From: Neorhizobium galegae bv. orientalis str. HAMBI 540
GTDB taxonomy: Bacteria; Pseudomonadota; Alphaproteobacteria; Rhizobiales; Rhizobiaceae
Assembly (NCBI RefSeq): GCF_000731315.1
Contig: NZ_HG938353.1
Location: 2,976,001 to 3,040,000 of the forward strand
DNA length: 64,000 nucleotides
Reading direction: 5' to 3'
The notes under the pieces were generated by a model. It had not been told where the DNA came from. It ran no database searches and saw only the letters and a list, made by a program, of their open reading frames with translations. Of the stretch, positions 45,263 to 54,841 are shown piece by piece (position 1 is the first letter of the stretch; each line of letters opens with the position of its first letter). Made by a program: the position numbers and the translations under genes.

Positions 45263-46180
45263 ATGCCGACCGCCGATTTCGTCACCGTCGATGTTTTCAC
45301 GAGCGAACGTTTCGCCGGAAACCCGCTCGCCGTGGTGCCGGATGCGCGCGGGCTCACCGACCGGCAGATGCAGAACATCGCCATCGAATTCGGTTATGCC
45401 GAAAGCACCTTCGTCCTGCCGCCCGAAAAACCTGAAAACAGCGCGCGGGTACGCATCTTCACCCCGACGATGGAAATCCCCTTTGCCGGCCACCCCAATG
45501 TCGGCACCGCCTATGTGCTTGGCCAGAGGGCCGACCTGTTCGGCAAGCCGATCGGCGATACACTCCGTTTCGAGGAGATCGCCGGCCTGGTGGAAGTCCG
45601 GCTGCAGCGTGAAACGACTGGCGTGGTCGGCGCCACGATCCGCGCACCGCGGCCGCTGGAAATCGGCTCGGAGATCGAGCCTGGCCTGATCGCCGGCTGC
45701 GTTTCGATCGATGCGAAACATGTGCGCATCGCCGCCCACAAGCCGGTCTTCGCCTCCGTTGGCCTTGCCTTTGCAATCGCCGAACTTGACGGTCTTGAGG
45801 CCCTTGCCGCCGCCCGGCCGAACATCACGGTCTTCCACGAGGCAGCCGCAAGACACGAGGGTCCCGAAGGCGACTTCCCCATCTTCCTTTATGTCCGCAA
45901 CCCGGAAAAGCCCTGGAACTTCCGCGCCCGCATGTTCGCGCCGCTCGACAACATCATGGAGGATCCGGCGACCGGCAGTGCCTCCGCCGCCCTCTCCGCC
46001 TTCCTGATGACGCGTGCGCCGGAGGCGGATACCAGGGTGCATCTGACGATCGAGCAGGGTGTCGAGATGGGCCGCCGCAGCATCATCGAGCTCGATGTGG
46101 CGAAGGCGGCCGGAACCGTCACCGACGTCACGATCACCGGCCGCTGCGTGTCCGTCATGCGCGGCTCGATCGATGTCTAG
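45263..46180 (+). CDS. PhzF-family isomerase/epimerase
   Basis: 305 residues with the catalytic Glu47 in Y-A-E-S-T-F and the conserved P-F-A-G-H-P-N-V-G-T-A and D-P-A-T-G-S-A motifs. PhzF proteins isomerise trans-2,3-dihydro-3-hydroxyanthranilate in phenazine makers, but most chromosomal members have unknown substrates; no phenazine genes are here. Its TAG stop (46178-46180) lies inside the terminal repeat of the adjacent 277-bp element. Confidence 0.9.
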   Translation: MPTADFVTVDVFTSERFAGNPLAVVPDARGLTDRQMQNIAIEFGYAESTFVLPPEKPENSARVRIFTPTMEIPFAGHPNVGTAYVLGQRADLFGKPIGDTLRFEEIAGLVEVRLQRETTGVVGATIRAPRPLEIGSEIEPGLIAGCVSIDAKHVRIAAHKPVFASVGLAFAIAELDGLEALAAARPNITVFHEAAARHEGPEGDFPIFLYVRNPEKPWNFRARMFAPLDNIMEDPATGSASAALSAFLMTRAPEADTRVHLTIEQGVEMGRRSIIELDVAKAAGTVTDVTITGRCVSVMRGSIDV

Positions 46181-46452
46181 AGCCTTTCAGGGTTAAATTG
46201 AATCGTTCTGTTGGCTCAAACGGAGTCGGATGACCGACCGGCCGGCGCGCGTCGTAGCCATGCTCTACGGCCAAGCCGGCCGGTCGATCAGGCGGCCCGT
46301 TTCAGCCAACCCGAAGGGCCGGGCATCTTTCCGCCAGGATCAGAGGCGATCGGCTCGGACGTACATCGGGGTATGCCCTTCGCCAATCGCCTCTGCCCTG
46401 ACGAAAACCTGCTCCGGCAGAACGCTTCAATTTAACCCTGAAAGGCTCTAGA
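46176..46452. mobile_element. 277-bp element with 35-bp terminal inverted repeats (MITE- or RIME-like)
   Basis: The ends 46176-46210 and 46418-46452 are inverted copies matching at 34 of 35 positions, beginning TCTAGAGCC. Inside are two further stems: 46211-46223 with 46297-46309 (12 of 13), enclosing a perfect 11-bp pair CGACCGGCCGG/CCGGCCGGTCG (46235-46245, 46276-46286), and CAGAGGCGAT/ATCGCCTCTG (46341-46350, 46386-46395). It has no gene. It resembles rhizobial intergenic mosaic elements and could fold as a cloverleaf RNA on either strand. Its two ends provide the TAG stops of both convergent neighbours. Confidence 0.8.
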
Positions 46453-46615
46453 GAGTCGTGAATTCGCGCAGGATGAGCGCAATGCTCCAGACCGCGAAGG
46501 CGACGACGGCGAGCCTCCAGAAATCGCTCCGGCGCCTTAAGCCTGGAAGATTGAGCGGCTTGATGATCTGCACCAGCATGGCGAGGATCAGAAGAACCGC
46601 GATTGGCTTTGTCAT
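46448..46615 (-). CDS. Small two-helix membrane protein
   Basis: 55 residues from ATG 46615 to a TAG inside the element's right repeat. Two hydrophobic segments (I-A-V-L-L-I-L-A-M-L-V-Q-I-I and L-A-V-V-A-F-A-V-W-S-I-A-L-I-L) flank a basic loop L-R-R-R-S-D. I believe similar short proteins are conserved in Rhizobiaceae, but this is recall. No clear ribosome site. Function unknown. Confidence 0.6.
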   Translation of the reverse strand: MTKPIAVLLILAMLVQIIKPLNLPGLRRRSDFWRLAVVAFAVWSIALILREFTTL

Positions 46616-46804
46616 TTAGGCTTTGCCGATCTCATCCGCCATAGGCTGGACATTTTTGCGCTCCACCACAGATAGATGCGGAGGGATTCGGGGAATAGAT
46701 AGTCCGCTTCGCTTTCGTTAACGCCCGGTTCATTCGCATGCAACAATGCTTGCCTGCGGTTCCGTGATTGATCGCATTCGCGCAAAGAGCTGACAGTAGC
46801 AAAG

Positions 46805-48103
46805 ATGAGACGAAACCTCCTTCCAATCCTCGCCCTCCTTTGCGGTACGCTTCTCCTTTTCCTCGGCAATGGCCTGCAGAGCCTGCTTCTGCCGGTGCGG
46901 GGCGCGCAGGAAGGTTATTCGAACGAAGTGCTCGGCCTGCTCGGCACCACATGGGCCTCCGGCTTCGTGATCGGCTGCTTCGTGGCGCCGAACGTGGTGC
47001 GCCGCATCGGCCATGTCCGCGCCTTTTCCGGCTTCCTGTCGCTGATCTGCCTGAACGTGCTGCTGACCGGGCTGATGGTCGACCAGAACACCTGGCTGGT
47101 CCTGCGCGCCATCACCGGTTTCTGCACCGCCGGTACCTCGATGATCATCGAAAGCTGGCTGAACGAGCGCGCCACCAGCGAAAGCCGCGGAACCATCTTT
47201 TCGTTCTATATCTCGATCACCCTTTTCGGCGTCGTCGGCGGTCAGTTGATGGTGCCGTTCGCGGATATTTCGACACCGACGCTGTTCATGATCTGCGGCA
47301 TTTTCTACAGTCTCGCTGCGCTGCCCACCACTCTGTCCAAGGCCGCCTCGCCGCAACCGTTGAAACGCGCACGCCTGGATCTGCGCGGCCTCTTCCGCAA
47401 CTCCCCGATCTCCTGCATCGGCATTCTCCTGATCGGCACCGCCAACGGCGCCTACGGCACGCTCGGCGCCGTCTTCGGCACCCGCGCCGGCCTCGACCAG
47501 GGCGCGGTGGCGGCGATGGTAAGCATCACCCTCTTCGCCGGCGCGATCATGCAGTTTCCGGCAGGCCGGCTGTCCGACAGGATGGACCGCCGCCATGTCC
47601 TTGCCGGCCTGTCAGCCGCAGCGGCCCTGGCGGGCCTGGCGATCCTGGTCATCCACCCGACCGGCACCTACCAGATCGTCGTGCTGGTGGCGATCTACGG
47701 CGCTGCCGCCAACGCGCTCTATCCGATCGCGGTCGCGCATGCCAACGACTTTGCCGCTCCCGAGGACTTCGTAAAAGTCTCGGGCGGCCTGCTTCTGCTT
47801 TATGGTATCGGAACCATCATCGGCCCGACGCTCGGTGGCCCGGTAATGACCTGGGCCGGCCCGCATGCACTGTTTGCGGTGACGACCGGGGCGCATCTTC
47901 TGGTCGCCGCCTATGCTATCATTCGCAGCCGGCAGCGGGCGCCGGTTCCCATCGCCGAGCGCGACGCCTACACGACCGCCCCTGCCTCGACCTCGCCGCT
48001 TGCCACGCCCGAGAGCCTGTCGCTCGACCCGCGTGCCAAGACCGGCGGTTCGACGCCGGAGAGTGTCCGGCCAGACACAAATGCCGGAAAGGAGGCATCA
48101 TGA
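46805..48103 (+). CDS. MFS transporter
   Basis: 432 residues, 12 membrane helices of the major facilitator type with the inter-helix motif G-R-L-S-D-R-M-D-R-R (in the second half) and a hydrophilic tail of about 50 residues. It resembles the YcaD-like group; substrate unknown. The stop overlaps the start of the DUF1192 gene (ATGA), so the two are co-translated. Confidence 0.88.
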   Translation: MRRNLLPILALLCGTLLLFLGNGLQSLLLPVRGAQEGYSNEVLGLLGTTWASGFVIGCFVAPNVVRRIGHVRAFSGFLSLICLNVLLTGLMVDQNTWLVLRAITGFCTAGTSMIIESWLNERATSESRGTIFSFYISITLFGVVGGQLMVPFADISTPTLFMICGIFYSLAALPTTLSKAASPQPLKRARLDLRGLFRNSPISCIGILLIGTANGAYGTLGAVFGTRAGLDQGAVAAMVSITLFAGAIMQFPAGRLSDRMDRRHVLAGLSAAAALAGLAILVIHPTGTYQIVVLVAIYGAAANALYPIAVAHANDFAAPEDFVKVSGGLLLLYGIGTIIGPTLGGPVMTWAGPHALFAVTTGAHLLVAAYAIIRSRQRAPVPIAERDAYTTAPASTSPLATPESLSLDPRAKTGGSTPESVRPDTNAGKEAS

Positions 48104-48291
48104 GCATTATCGACGATGAACGGCCGAAGAAACCGACAACCCACGAACTCGGCTGCGACCTCTCCATGTTGTCCGTGGACGAGCTCGAGTCGCGAATCGG
48201 CCTCCTGAGGCAGGAGATCGCCCGGATCGAGGCCGAGAAGGAGAAAAAGGCCGCAGGCCGGCGCGCGGCCGACAGTCTGTTCCGTTCCTGA
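48100..48291 (+). CDS. DUF1192 family small protein
   Basis: 63 residues with AAAGGAGG before the ATG. Short acidic N-terminus, then L-S-V-D-E-L-E-S-R-I-G-L-L-R-Q-E-I-A-R-I-E helix rich in Glu/Lys, the hallmark of DUF1192, an alphaproteobacterial family of unknown role usually near genes of cell-cycle or envelope function. Followed by a CtrA-type box and rcdA. Confidence 0.85.
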   Translation: MSIIDDERPKKPTTHELGCDLSMLSVDELESRIGLLRQEIARIEAEKEKKAAGRRAADSLFRS

Positions 48292-48333
48292 ACGCCGCCG
48301 CCTGCCGATTATTTTAAGTATTTCCTCTTAATA

Positions 48334-48348
48334 TTAAGACTATATTAA
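48334..48348. promoter_or_regulatory. CtrA box upstream of the candidate sRNA
   Basis: TTAA-GACTATA-TTAA is an exact TTAA-N7-TTAA match to the CtrA consensus. TATAAA follows at 48363-48368, placing the box at the -35 region of a promoter whose start would be near 48373. Another TTAA pair (48314, 48328) lies just upstream with 10-bp spacing. Confidence 0.6.
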
Positions 48349-48372
48349 TCATCATCGAAGAATATAAAGGCG

Positions 48373-48470
48373 TTCAGGCTTCCTGGACTCAGACAGTTTC
48401 ACCATTCGGCGAATGGTCTGATTTCTCCCTGTTTTACCTTGAGAGCCGCCTTTCCGCGGCTCTTTTTTTT
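48373..48470 (+). ncRNA. Candidate small RNA under a CtrA-type promoter
   Basis: About 98 nt between the DUF1192 gene and rcdA with no reading frame. It has an apparent promoter (CtrA box, TATAAA), a hairpin ACCATTC-GGC-GAATGGT closed by CAGAC/GTCTG, a single-stranded linker TTTCTCCCTG, and a strong terminator. This is the layout of Hfq-binding alphaproteobacterial sRNAs; cell-cycle sRNAs such as EcpR1 of Sinorhizobium are of similar size, but I cannot confirm relationship. The 5' end is estimated. Confidence 0.55.
48442..48470 (+). terminator. Strong intrinsic terminator between the DUF1192 gene and rcdA
   Basis: AGAGCCGC-CTTTCC-GCGGCTCT followed by eight T. It lies 150 bp beyond the DUF1192 stop, too far to be its simple 3' end, which is part of the case for a separate small RNA. 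Confidence 0.88.
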
Positions 48471-48623
48471 ATGGCCGCGCCGGCCCGGCCCCGGCTCCTT
48501 GCCCTCGATACCGCGGAGGCAAGGGTTTCAACCGGCTTTCCCACAGAAACAAACTGTTGTATTGGGCGCCAAAATGCGTCTCATTTCAGGAACATGGCCG
48601 CTGTTTACCACTTCTTGTGGGTA

Positions 48624-48638
48624 TTAACCTTTCCTTAA
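48624..48638. promoter_or_regulatory. CtrA box upstream of rcdA
   Basis: TTAA-CCTTTCC-TTAA is an exact TTAA-N7-TTAA match, here with the preferred TTAACC start. TATAAG at 48661-48666 could be the -10 element. The rcdA start follows 118 bp downstream of the box. Confidence 0.65.
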
Positions 48639-48756
48639 GAAACGCCTTGCGGATTTCCATTATAAGTATCATGTTCAAGCCAGTCAGAACGGCACGGGAA
48701 CTTTTATCCGCCGTTGTCATTGCCTGAATGTGATTGCGTTAAGCAGGATGATCTCG

Positions 48757-49269
48757 ATGTCCGAACAGGGATTGAATACCGTAAGTTTTGCAGGCCGTGC
48801 CGCTGCGTCTTCGCAGTTCAAGGCCCTGTACTCGGAAGGCATGTCGCTGGTCGAAGAGACCGCGAGCTACCTCGACGGTACGGGCCGCGCCGCTTCGAAG
48901 GTTCTGCCGCGCATGGCATCGGTCCTTTACGCGGCCGAATCCATGCGACTGACCACCCGCCTCATGCAGATGGCCTCCTGGCTGTTGCTACAGCGCGCCG
49001 TCAACAATGGCGAGATGAGCCGCGAACAGGTCATGTCGGAAAAGAGCAAGGTCCGCCTCGACGGCTTCAACGTCGATCGCAATGCTCCGGGCTGGCTCGA
49101 TCTGCCGGAAGGTTTCCGTGACCTCGTAGAGCGTTCGCTGCGCCTCCAGAACCGCGTCGCCATTCTCGATCGCGAAATCTACCGCCCGGCCGACCCCACC
49201 GTTCTGCCGGACAACGAGAACAGCGTCCGCGCCCAGCTCAACCTGCTGCGCACTGCCTTCGGCAACTGA
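48757..49269 (+). CDS. rcdA: RcdA, ClpXP adaptor for CtrA degradation (DUF1465)
   Basis: 170 residues from ATG 48757; an ATG three codons earlier (48748) is also possible. The DUF1465/RcdA fold is a helical bundle; A-S-Y-L-D-G-T-G-R, M-R-L-T-T-R-L-M-Q-M-A-S-W-L-L-L and the variable Pro/Asn-rich tail fit. RcdA links CpdR-primed ClpXP to substrates such as CtrA at the G1-S change; it is essential in Sinorhizobium meliloti. An exact CtrA box upstream suggests feedback: CtrA drives its own degradation factor. A terminator follows. Confidence 0.88.
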   Translation: MSEQGLNTVSFAGRAAASSQFKALYSEGMSLVEETASYLDGTGRAASKVLPRMASVLYAAESMRLTTRLMQMASWLLLQRAVNNGEMSREQVMSEKSKVRLDGFNVDRNAPGWLDLPEGFRDLVERSLRLQNRVAILDREIYRPADPTVLPDNENSVRAQLNLLRTAFGN

Positions 49270-49291
49270 TCTGAAGCTCCGACCAAATCAC

Positions 49292-49320
49292 AGCCGGTGC
49301 ACATGGTGCGCCGGCTTTTT
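49292..49320 (+). terminator. Intrinsic terminator of rcdA
   Basis: AGCCGGTGCAC-ATG-GTGCGCCGGCT (10 of 11 paired) followed by TTTT. Confidence 0.75.
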
Positions 49321-49868
49321 CACGATCGCAGAAAGTTCTTCGCATAGGCATCGATCTCGTCCCGGCTCGTCAGCCGCGCCTTCTGGCCTGAGAAGCTTTC
49401 ATAAAGCTTCAGGTGAGCATCGAACGAATTCCAGTTGTTCTTTCGGATTCTGTATTCCGATACCCATTTGACCAGCCCGTCGAATGACTCCTGGCTCTCG
49501 CCGCCCTGGATGCCGCGGCGCATGATATTCGCCACGCACTCGTCTTCGCTCAGATCAAGCCAGATCAACGCCGTTGTCCTCGGCAGGGCGATATCGACGT
49601 AGCGGCCATAGACGCCTTCGATAAGCCAGGCCTCACCCGCCGCTAGCGTCCGAACATCCTCGTGCACGACCGCCCGGTCGCGTGCAATCCCGTAGCGACC
49701 CGGCTCCCAATGCACGTCGTCGAGGTGAACGAGCCGCAGGCCAAGCGGCTCTGCCAGTCTTAGTGCTAGCCAAGTCTTGCCAGACCCGCCGTTCCCCATG
49801 ATCACGATCCGCCGCGATGCTGCCGGAATATCGGATTGCTCTTTCAACGGCTCCTCCCCGTCAAACAC
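49320..49868 (-). CDS. P-loop NTPase of the FlaR/adenylate kinase-like group
   Basis: 182 residues with Walker A G-N-G-G-S-G-K-T near residue 25 and H-L-D-D-V-H-W-E-P-G-R, W-L-I-E-G-V-Y-G-R-Y and A-L-I-W-L-D, the pattern of the so-called DNA topology modulation/AAA family that resembles small-molecule kinases. The phosphoryl acceptor is unknown. It ends at the rcdA terminator from the other side and follows rpmE on the minus strand. Confidence 0.8.
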   Translation of the reverse strand: MFDGEEPLKEQSDIPAASRRIVIMGNGGSGKTWLALRLAEPLGLRLVHLDDVHWEPGRYGIARDRAVVHEDVRTLAAGEAWLIEGVYGRYVDIALPRTTALIWLDLSEDECVANIMRRGIQGGESQESFDGLVKWVSEYRIRKNNWNSFDAHLKLYESFSGQKARLTSRDEIDAYAKNFLRS

Positions 49869-49877
49869 CGCAAAACG

Positions 49878-49902
49878 AAAAAAGCCCGGCTTCCGCCAGG
49901 CT
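49878..49902 (-). terminator. Intrinsic terminator of rpmE
   Basis: On the minus strand AGCCTGGC-GGAA-GCCGGGCT followed by TTTTT, 30 bp after the rpmE stop. It overlaps the region just upstream of the P-loop gene. Confidence 0.8.
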
Positions 49903-49931
49903 CTTCGTAACTTCTTCCGTCAAGAAGCGTA

Positions 49932-50153
49932 TTAGAGGCCGAGGCCGCCGAAACGCTTGTTGAACTTGGAAACGCGACCGCCGCGGTCCAGCATCTGCTG
50001 GTTGCCGCCCGTCCAGGCCGGATGGGAGTTGGGGTCGATTTCCAGGTTCATGGTAGCGCCTTCCGAACCCCAGGTAGAGCGGGTTTCGTACTCGGTGCCG
50101 TCGGTCATGACCACTTTGATCACGTGATACTGCGGATGGATGCCAGCCTTCAT
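49932..50153 (-). CDS. rpmE: Ribosomal protein L31
   Basis: 73 residues from ATG 50153: [20 protein letters not shown] and the C-terminal [10 protein letters not shown]. It lacks the four-Cys zinc motif of E. coli L31, so it is the zinc-free alphaproteobacterial form. Divergent from the ABC exporter, 187 bp apart. Confidence 0.97.
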   Translation of the reverse strand: MKAGIHPQYHVIKVVMTDGTEYETRSTWGSEGATMNLEIDPNSHPAWTGGNQQMLDRGGRVSKFNKRFGGLGL

Positions 50154-50340
50154 GTCGATATTCCTGCTCTGCGAGGTCCATTTGTCGCAATTGCGAGCGA
50201 GAGGCCTCTTTAATAAATGAAGCCGCAGACCGGTCTGGTCACGGCTTCCCAATTGGATGCGGAGCCTATACAGGAAGGTCACCGGAAGTACAAGTACCCG
50301 TAAGGCCGAGAAATGAGCCTTTCGAGCCTATGGAGATGAC

Positions 50341-52137
<1,797 letters not shown>

Positions 52138-52257
52138 TCATTCACGCCAACGTGTTTCGCTCGGGTCTAAGCTGGAAGTGAACCGGGCGCGCCGAGTGCC
52201 TACCTACTGCAGAACCGCTAGTATCGCAGATACCATTGCCGCCAGAAGCTTGAGATC

Positions 52258-53541
52258 ATGAATTTCAGTCAATTGCCGCCCAGCCCATCCCTCCACGATT
52301 GCCTCGACAAGATACAGTCCCAAACCTTTCGCTTCTTCTGGGATGGGGCTCATCCCGAATCGGGGCTGCCGTTCGACAAGTGCTTCGTTTCGGGGGCGCC
52401 TTCTCCCGGTATCGTATCGGTCAGCGGCGTCGGCTTTGGGGTTCTCGCCATCATCGTCGCTTCGGAACGCGGGTGGGTCACGCGTTCGCAGGCGCTGGCA
52501 CGCATATCGACCATCATCGATCATCTGAGGCATTCCCCAACTTTCCGCGGGGCATTCGCGCATTTCATCGACGGCTCGACGAACGACGTCATCCGCTTCT
52601 CCGGACGCGACGACGGCGGCGACCTCGTCGAAACGACGTTGCTGATGCAGGGCCTGATCTGCGCGCGGGAATATTTCGCCGGTGGGACCGCTCGGGAAGA
52701 GAAAATGCGGGCGGATATCACGCGATTGTTCGACGAGGTGGAATGGAACTGGTTCACCCGCGGCAAGGATGAAGCCCTCTACTGGCACTGGAGCCCGAAC
52801 TACGAATGGGCCATGAACCTGCCGATCCGCGGCTGGAACGAAGCCTTGTCCTGTTATGTCCTGGCGGCCGGCTCCAATACCCATCCGATCAAGCCGGAGA
52901 GTTACCATGCCGGCTGGGCACGGTCTGGCGCCATGCGTAACGGTGAGACCTATCTCGGAACCCAGCTTCCGCTGGGCGAGCCCTATGGCGGTCCGCTCTT
53001 CATTTCGCATTATTCGTTCTGCGCGCTGGATCCGAGAGGCCTGAGCGACCGCTATTGCAGCGACTACCAGAGCCAGGCCGTGGCCCATACGCGCATCAAC
53101 CACGACTATTGCTTGTCCGTGCCCGATTACGCAAATGCCGGGGTCTGGGGCCTCAGCGCATCCGACGGACCGCAAGGGTATGGCGCCCATTCGCCGACCT
53201 ACGATCGCGGCGTCATCGCCCCGACCGCCGCCCTGTCCAGTTTCCCCTTCCTGCCCGCCGAGGCGGAAAGCGCCATGCGCGCAATGCTTCATTATGGCGA
53301 CGGCAAGCTGCTCGGTGCATTCGGCTTCGTCGATGCCTTCGCCCCGAAGGCAGACTGGGTGGCCGGCACATACCTTGCCATCGACCAAGGCCCGATCATC
53401 GCGATGATCGAAAATTATCGATCCGGCCTGCTGTGGCGCCTGTTCATGAACGCGCCCGAGGTGCGTCGCGGCCTGAAGCGGCTGGGCTTCACGTCGACCA
53501 CCCATTCCATCGCAGCGGAAATACCTAGTCCAGGCGCCTGA
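52258..53541 (+). CDS. Glycoamylase-domain protein
   Basis: 427 residues of the PF10091 glycoamylase-type alpha6-barrel: Q-S-Q-T-F-R-F-F-W-D-G-A-H-P-E-S-G-L, G-V-G-F-G-V-L-A-I-I, W-Y/W-H-W-S-P and G-A-F-G-F-V-D-A-F. The same domain occurs inside cyclic beta-1,2-glucan synthase NdvB; this stand-alone protein may act on periplasmic or external glucans, though no signal peptide is seen. It overlaps the convergent small gene by 17 bp. Confidence 0.85.
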   Translation: MNFSQLPPSPSLHDCLDKIQSQTFRFFWDGAHPESGLPFDKCFVSGAPSPGIVSVSGVGFGVLAIIVASERGWVTRSQALARISTIIDHLRHSPTFRGAFAHFIDGSTNDVIRFSGRDDGGDLVETTLLMQGLICAREYFAGGTAREEKMRADITRLFDEVEWNWFTRGKDEALYWHWSPNYEWAMNLPIRGWNEALSCYVLAAGSNTHPIKPESYHAGWARSGAMRNGETYLGTQLPLGEPYGGPLFISHYSFCALDPRGLSDRYCSDYQSQAVAHTRINHDYCLSVPDYANAGVWGLSASDGPQGYGAHSPTYDRGVIAPTAALSSFPFLPAEAESAMRAMLHYGDGKLLGAFGFVDAFAPKADWVAGTYLAIDQGPIIAMIENYRSGLLWRLFMNAPEVRRGLKRLGFTSTTHSIAAEIPSPGA

Positions 53542-53743
53542 ACGTCCACTTCACCACATAATCGCCGTTGCGCTTCACCTTGGTCTTGGTCCGCACCTCG
53601 ACCGGCCCGCCGAGAGCCGCCTCGGCCTCTTCGAACGCCTGGCGCGCCTCGGCGATCGCCTTGTGATAGACGCTGTTGTCGCGTTTCGGGCTTTCGGCGA
53701 CTTCCTTCAGAAGCACGCTCATATCCGGCTTGTCTTCGGCCAT
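53525..53743 (-). CDS. Small conserved protein of unknown function
   Basis: 72 residues from ATG 53743, acidic helix in the first half (Y-H-K-A-I-A-E-A-R-Q-A-F-E-E-A-E-A), basic beta-like second half (V-K-R-N-G-D-Y-V-V-K-W-T-F). No known domain recognised. 63 bp beyond the stop of the MotB-like gene on the same strand, and overlapping the glycoamylase gene tail by 17 bp. Confidence 0.65.
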   Translation of the reverse strand: MAEDKPDMSVLLKEVAESPKRDNSVYHKAIAEARQAFEEAEAALGGPVEVRTKTKVKRNGDYVVKWTFRRLD

Positions 53744-53806
53744 CCCTTGGGTTCTTCCCCGCCGCCTGGATTTAGCGGCCTTCAATGAATACGAAAATGG
53801 CCAGGC

Positions 53807-54838
53807 TTACCGCTCGGTGAGCTTCAGCTCGATGCGGCGGTTCTGGGAGCGGGCGTCGGGCGTATCGCCTTGCGCGAGCGGCTGGAACTCGCCGAAACCG
53901 GCAGCGACGAGTCGGTTGGCCGGCACGCCCTTGGAGATCAGGTATTTGACCACCGACGTGGCACGGGCCGAGGAAAGCTCCCAGTTGTCGCGATAACGGC
54001 CGGTGCCGGTAAGCGGCGAATTGTCGGTGTGACCGTCGACGCGCAGCACCCAGTTGATCTCCGCCGGTATTTCCTTGGCAAGATCGAGCAGCGCCGCCGC
54101 AAGCTTGTCCATCTCGATCCGGCCGGCCGGATCGAGTTCGTTGCCGCCGACCGGGAAGAGCACTTCCGACTGGAACACGAAACGGTCGCCGACGATGCGG
54201 ATGTTCTCGCGGTCCGACAGGATCTCCCGTAGCCGGCCGAAGAAATCCGAGCGGTAGCGGTTCAGTTCCTGGACGCGCTGCGCCAGCGCGACGTTAAGGC
54301 GCCGGCCGAGATCGGAGATCTGCGCCTGCGACGACGAGTCCCTGGCCTCGGAGGCCTGCAATGCCTGTTCGACGGCCGCGATCTGGGCCCGCAGCGCCGC
54401 GATCTGCTGGTTGAGCAGCTCGACCTGGCTTGCGGCGCGGGCACTCAACTGTTGTTCTTGGTTGAGCTGGTTGGTGAGGTCGCCGATGCGGGCATTGGCG
54501 GCGCTGCTATTGCCGGTGCCCTGGCTCAGAAGCTGCTGCAGACGCGAGCGGTCGGCCTCGGCCGTGGCGAGCGATGACTGCAGGTTGGCGAGTTGGTCCT
54601 CGACATCCTGGTTATTGCCTTTTTCGAGCGCCAGCAGCTCCGTCAGTTCGGCGATCTGGCTGTTCAGCCGGTTGAGCACCTCGTCGCGGCCGGTAATTTC
54701 GCGGCTGAGCAGGAACTGCGCAAGCACGAACACGGTGAGCAGGAACATGATGGCGAGCAGCAGCGTGGACAACGCATCCACGAAACCCGGCCAATAGTCG
54801 ACGCCCCGCTCCCGGCGGCGGCTCTTGCCAAGCGCCAT
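53807..54838 (-). CDS. MotB/OmpA-type peptidoglycan-binding protein
   Basis: 343 residues. One N-terminal membrane helix (D-A-L-S-T-L-L-L-A-I-M-F-L-L-T-V-F, about residues 21-43) with a candidate channel Asp at its start, a long coiled coil (about 50-190) and a C-terminal OmpA/MotB domain with V-D-G-H-T-D-N-S-P and N-R-R-I-E-L-K. It pairs with the MotA-like gene 3 bp upstream, making a stator-like proton channel that grips peptidoglycan. The flagellar MotAB of rhizobia differ in length, and no flagellar genes are nearby. Confidence 0.88.
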   Translation of the reverse strand: MALGKSRRRERGVDYWPGFVDALSTLLLAIMFLLTVFVLAQFLLSREITGRDEVLNRLNSQIAELTELLALEKGNNQDVEDQLANLQSSLATAEADRSRLQQLLSQGTGNSSAANARIGDLTNQLNQEQQLSARAASQVELLNQQIAALRAQIAAVEQALQASEARDSSSQAQISDLGRRLNVALAQRVQELNRYRSDFFGRLREILSDRENIRIVGDRFVFQSEVLFPVGGNELDPAGRIEMDKLAAALLDLAKEIPAEINWVLRVDGHTDNSPLTGTGRYRDNWELSSARATSVVKYLISKGVPANRLVAAGFGEFQPLAQGDTPDARSQNRRIELKLTER

Positions 54839-54841
54839 CGC

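Noticed and set aside
45263..46180. Phenazine biosynthesis
   Set aside because: A lone PhzF homologue is common in bacteria and no phz genes are present.
46211..46435. Small frames inside the terminal-repeat element
   Set aside because: They cross all the hairpin arms, lack ribosome sites, and their sequence follows from the repeats.
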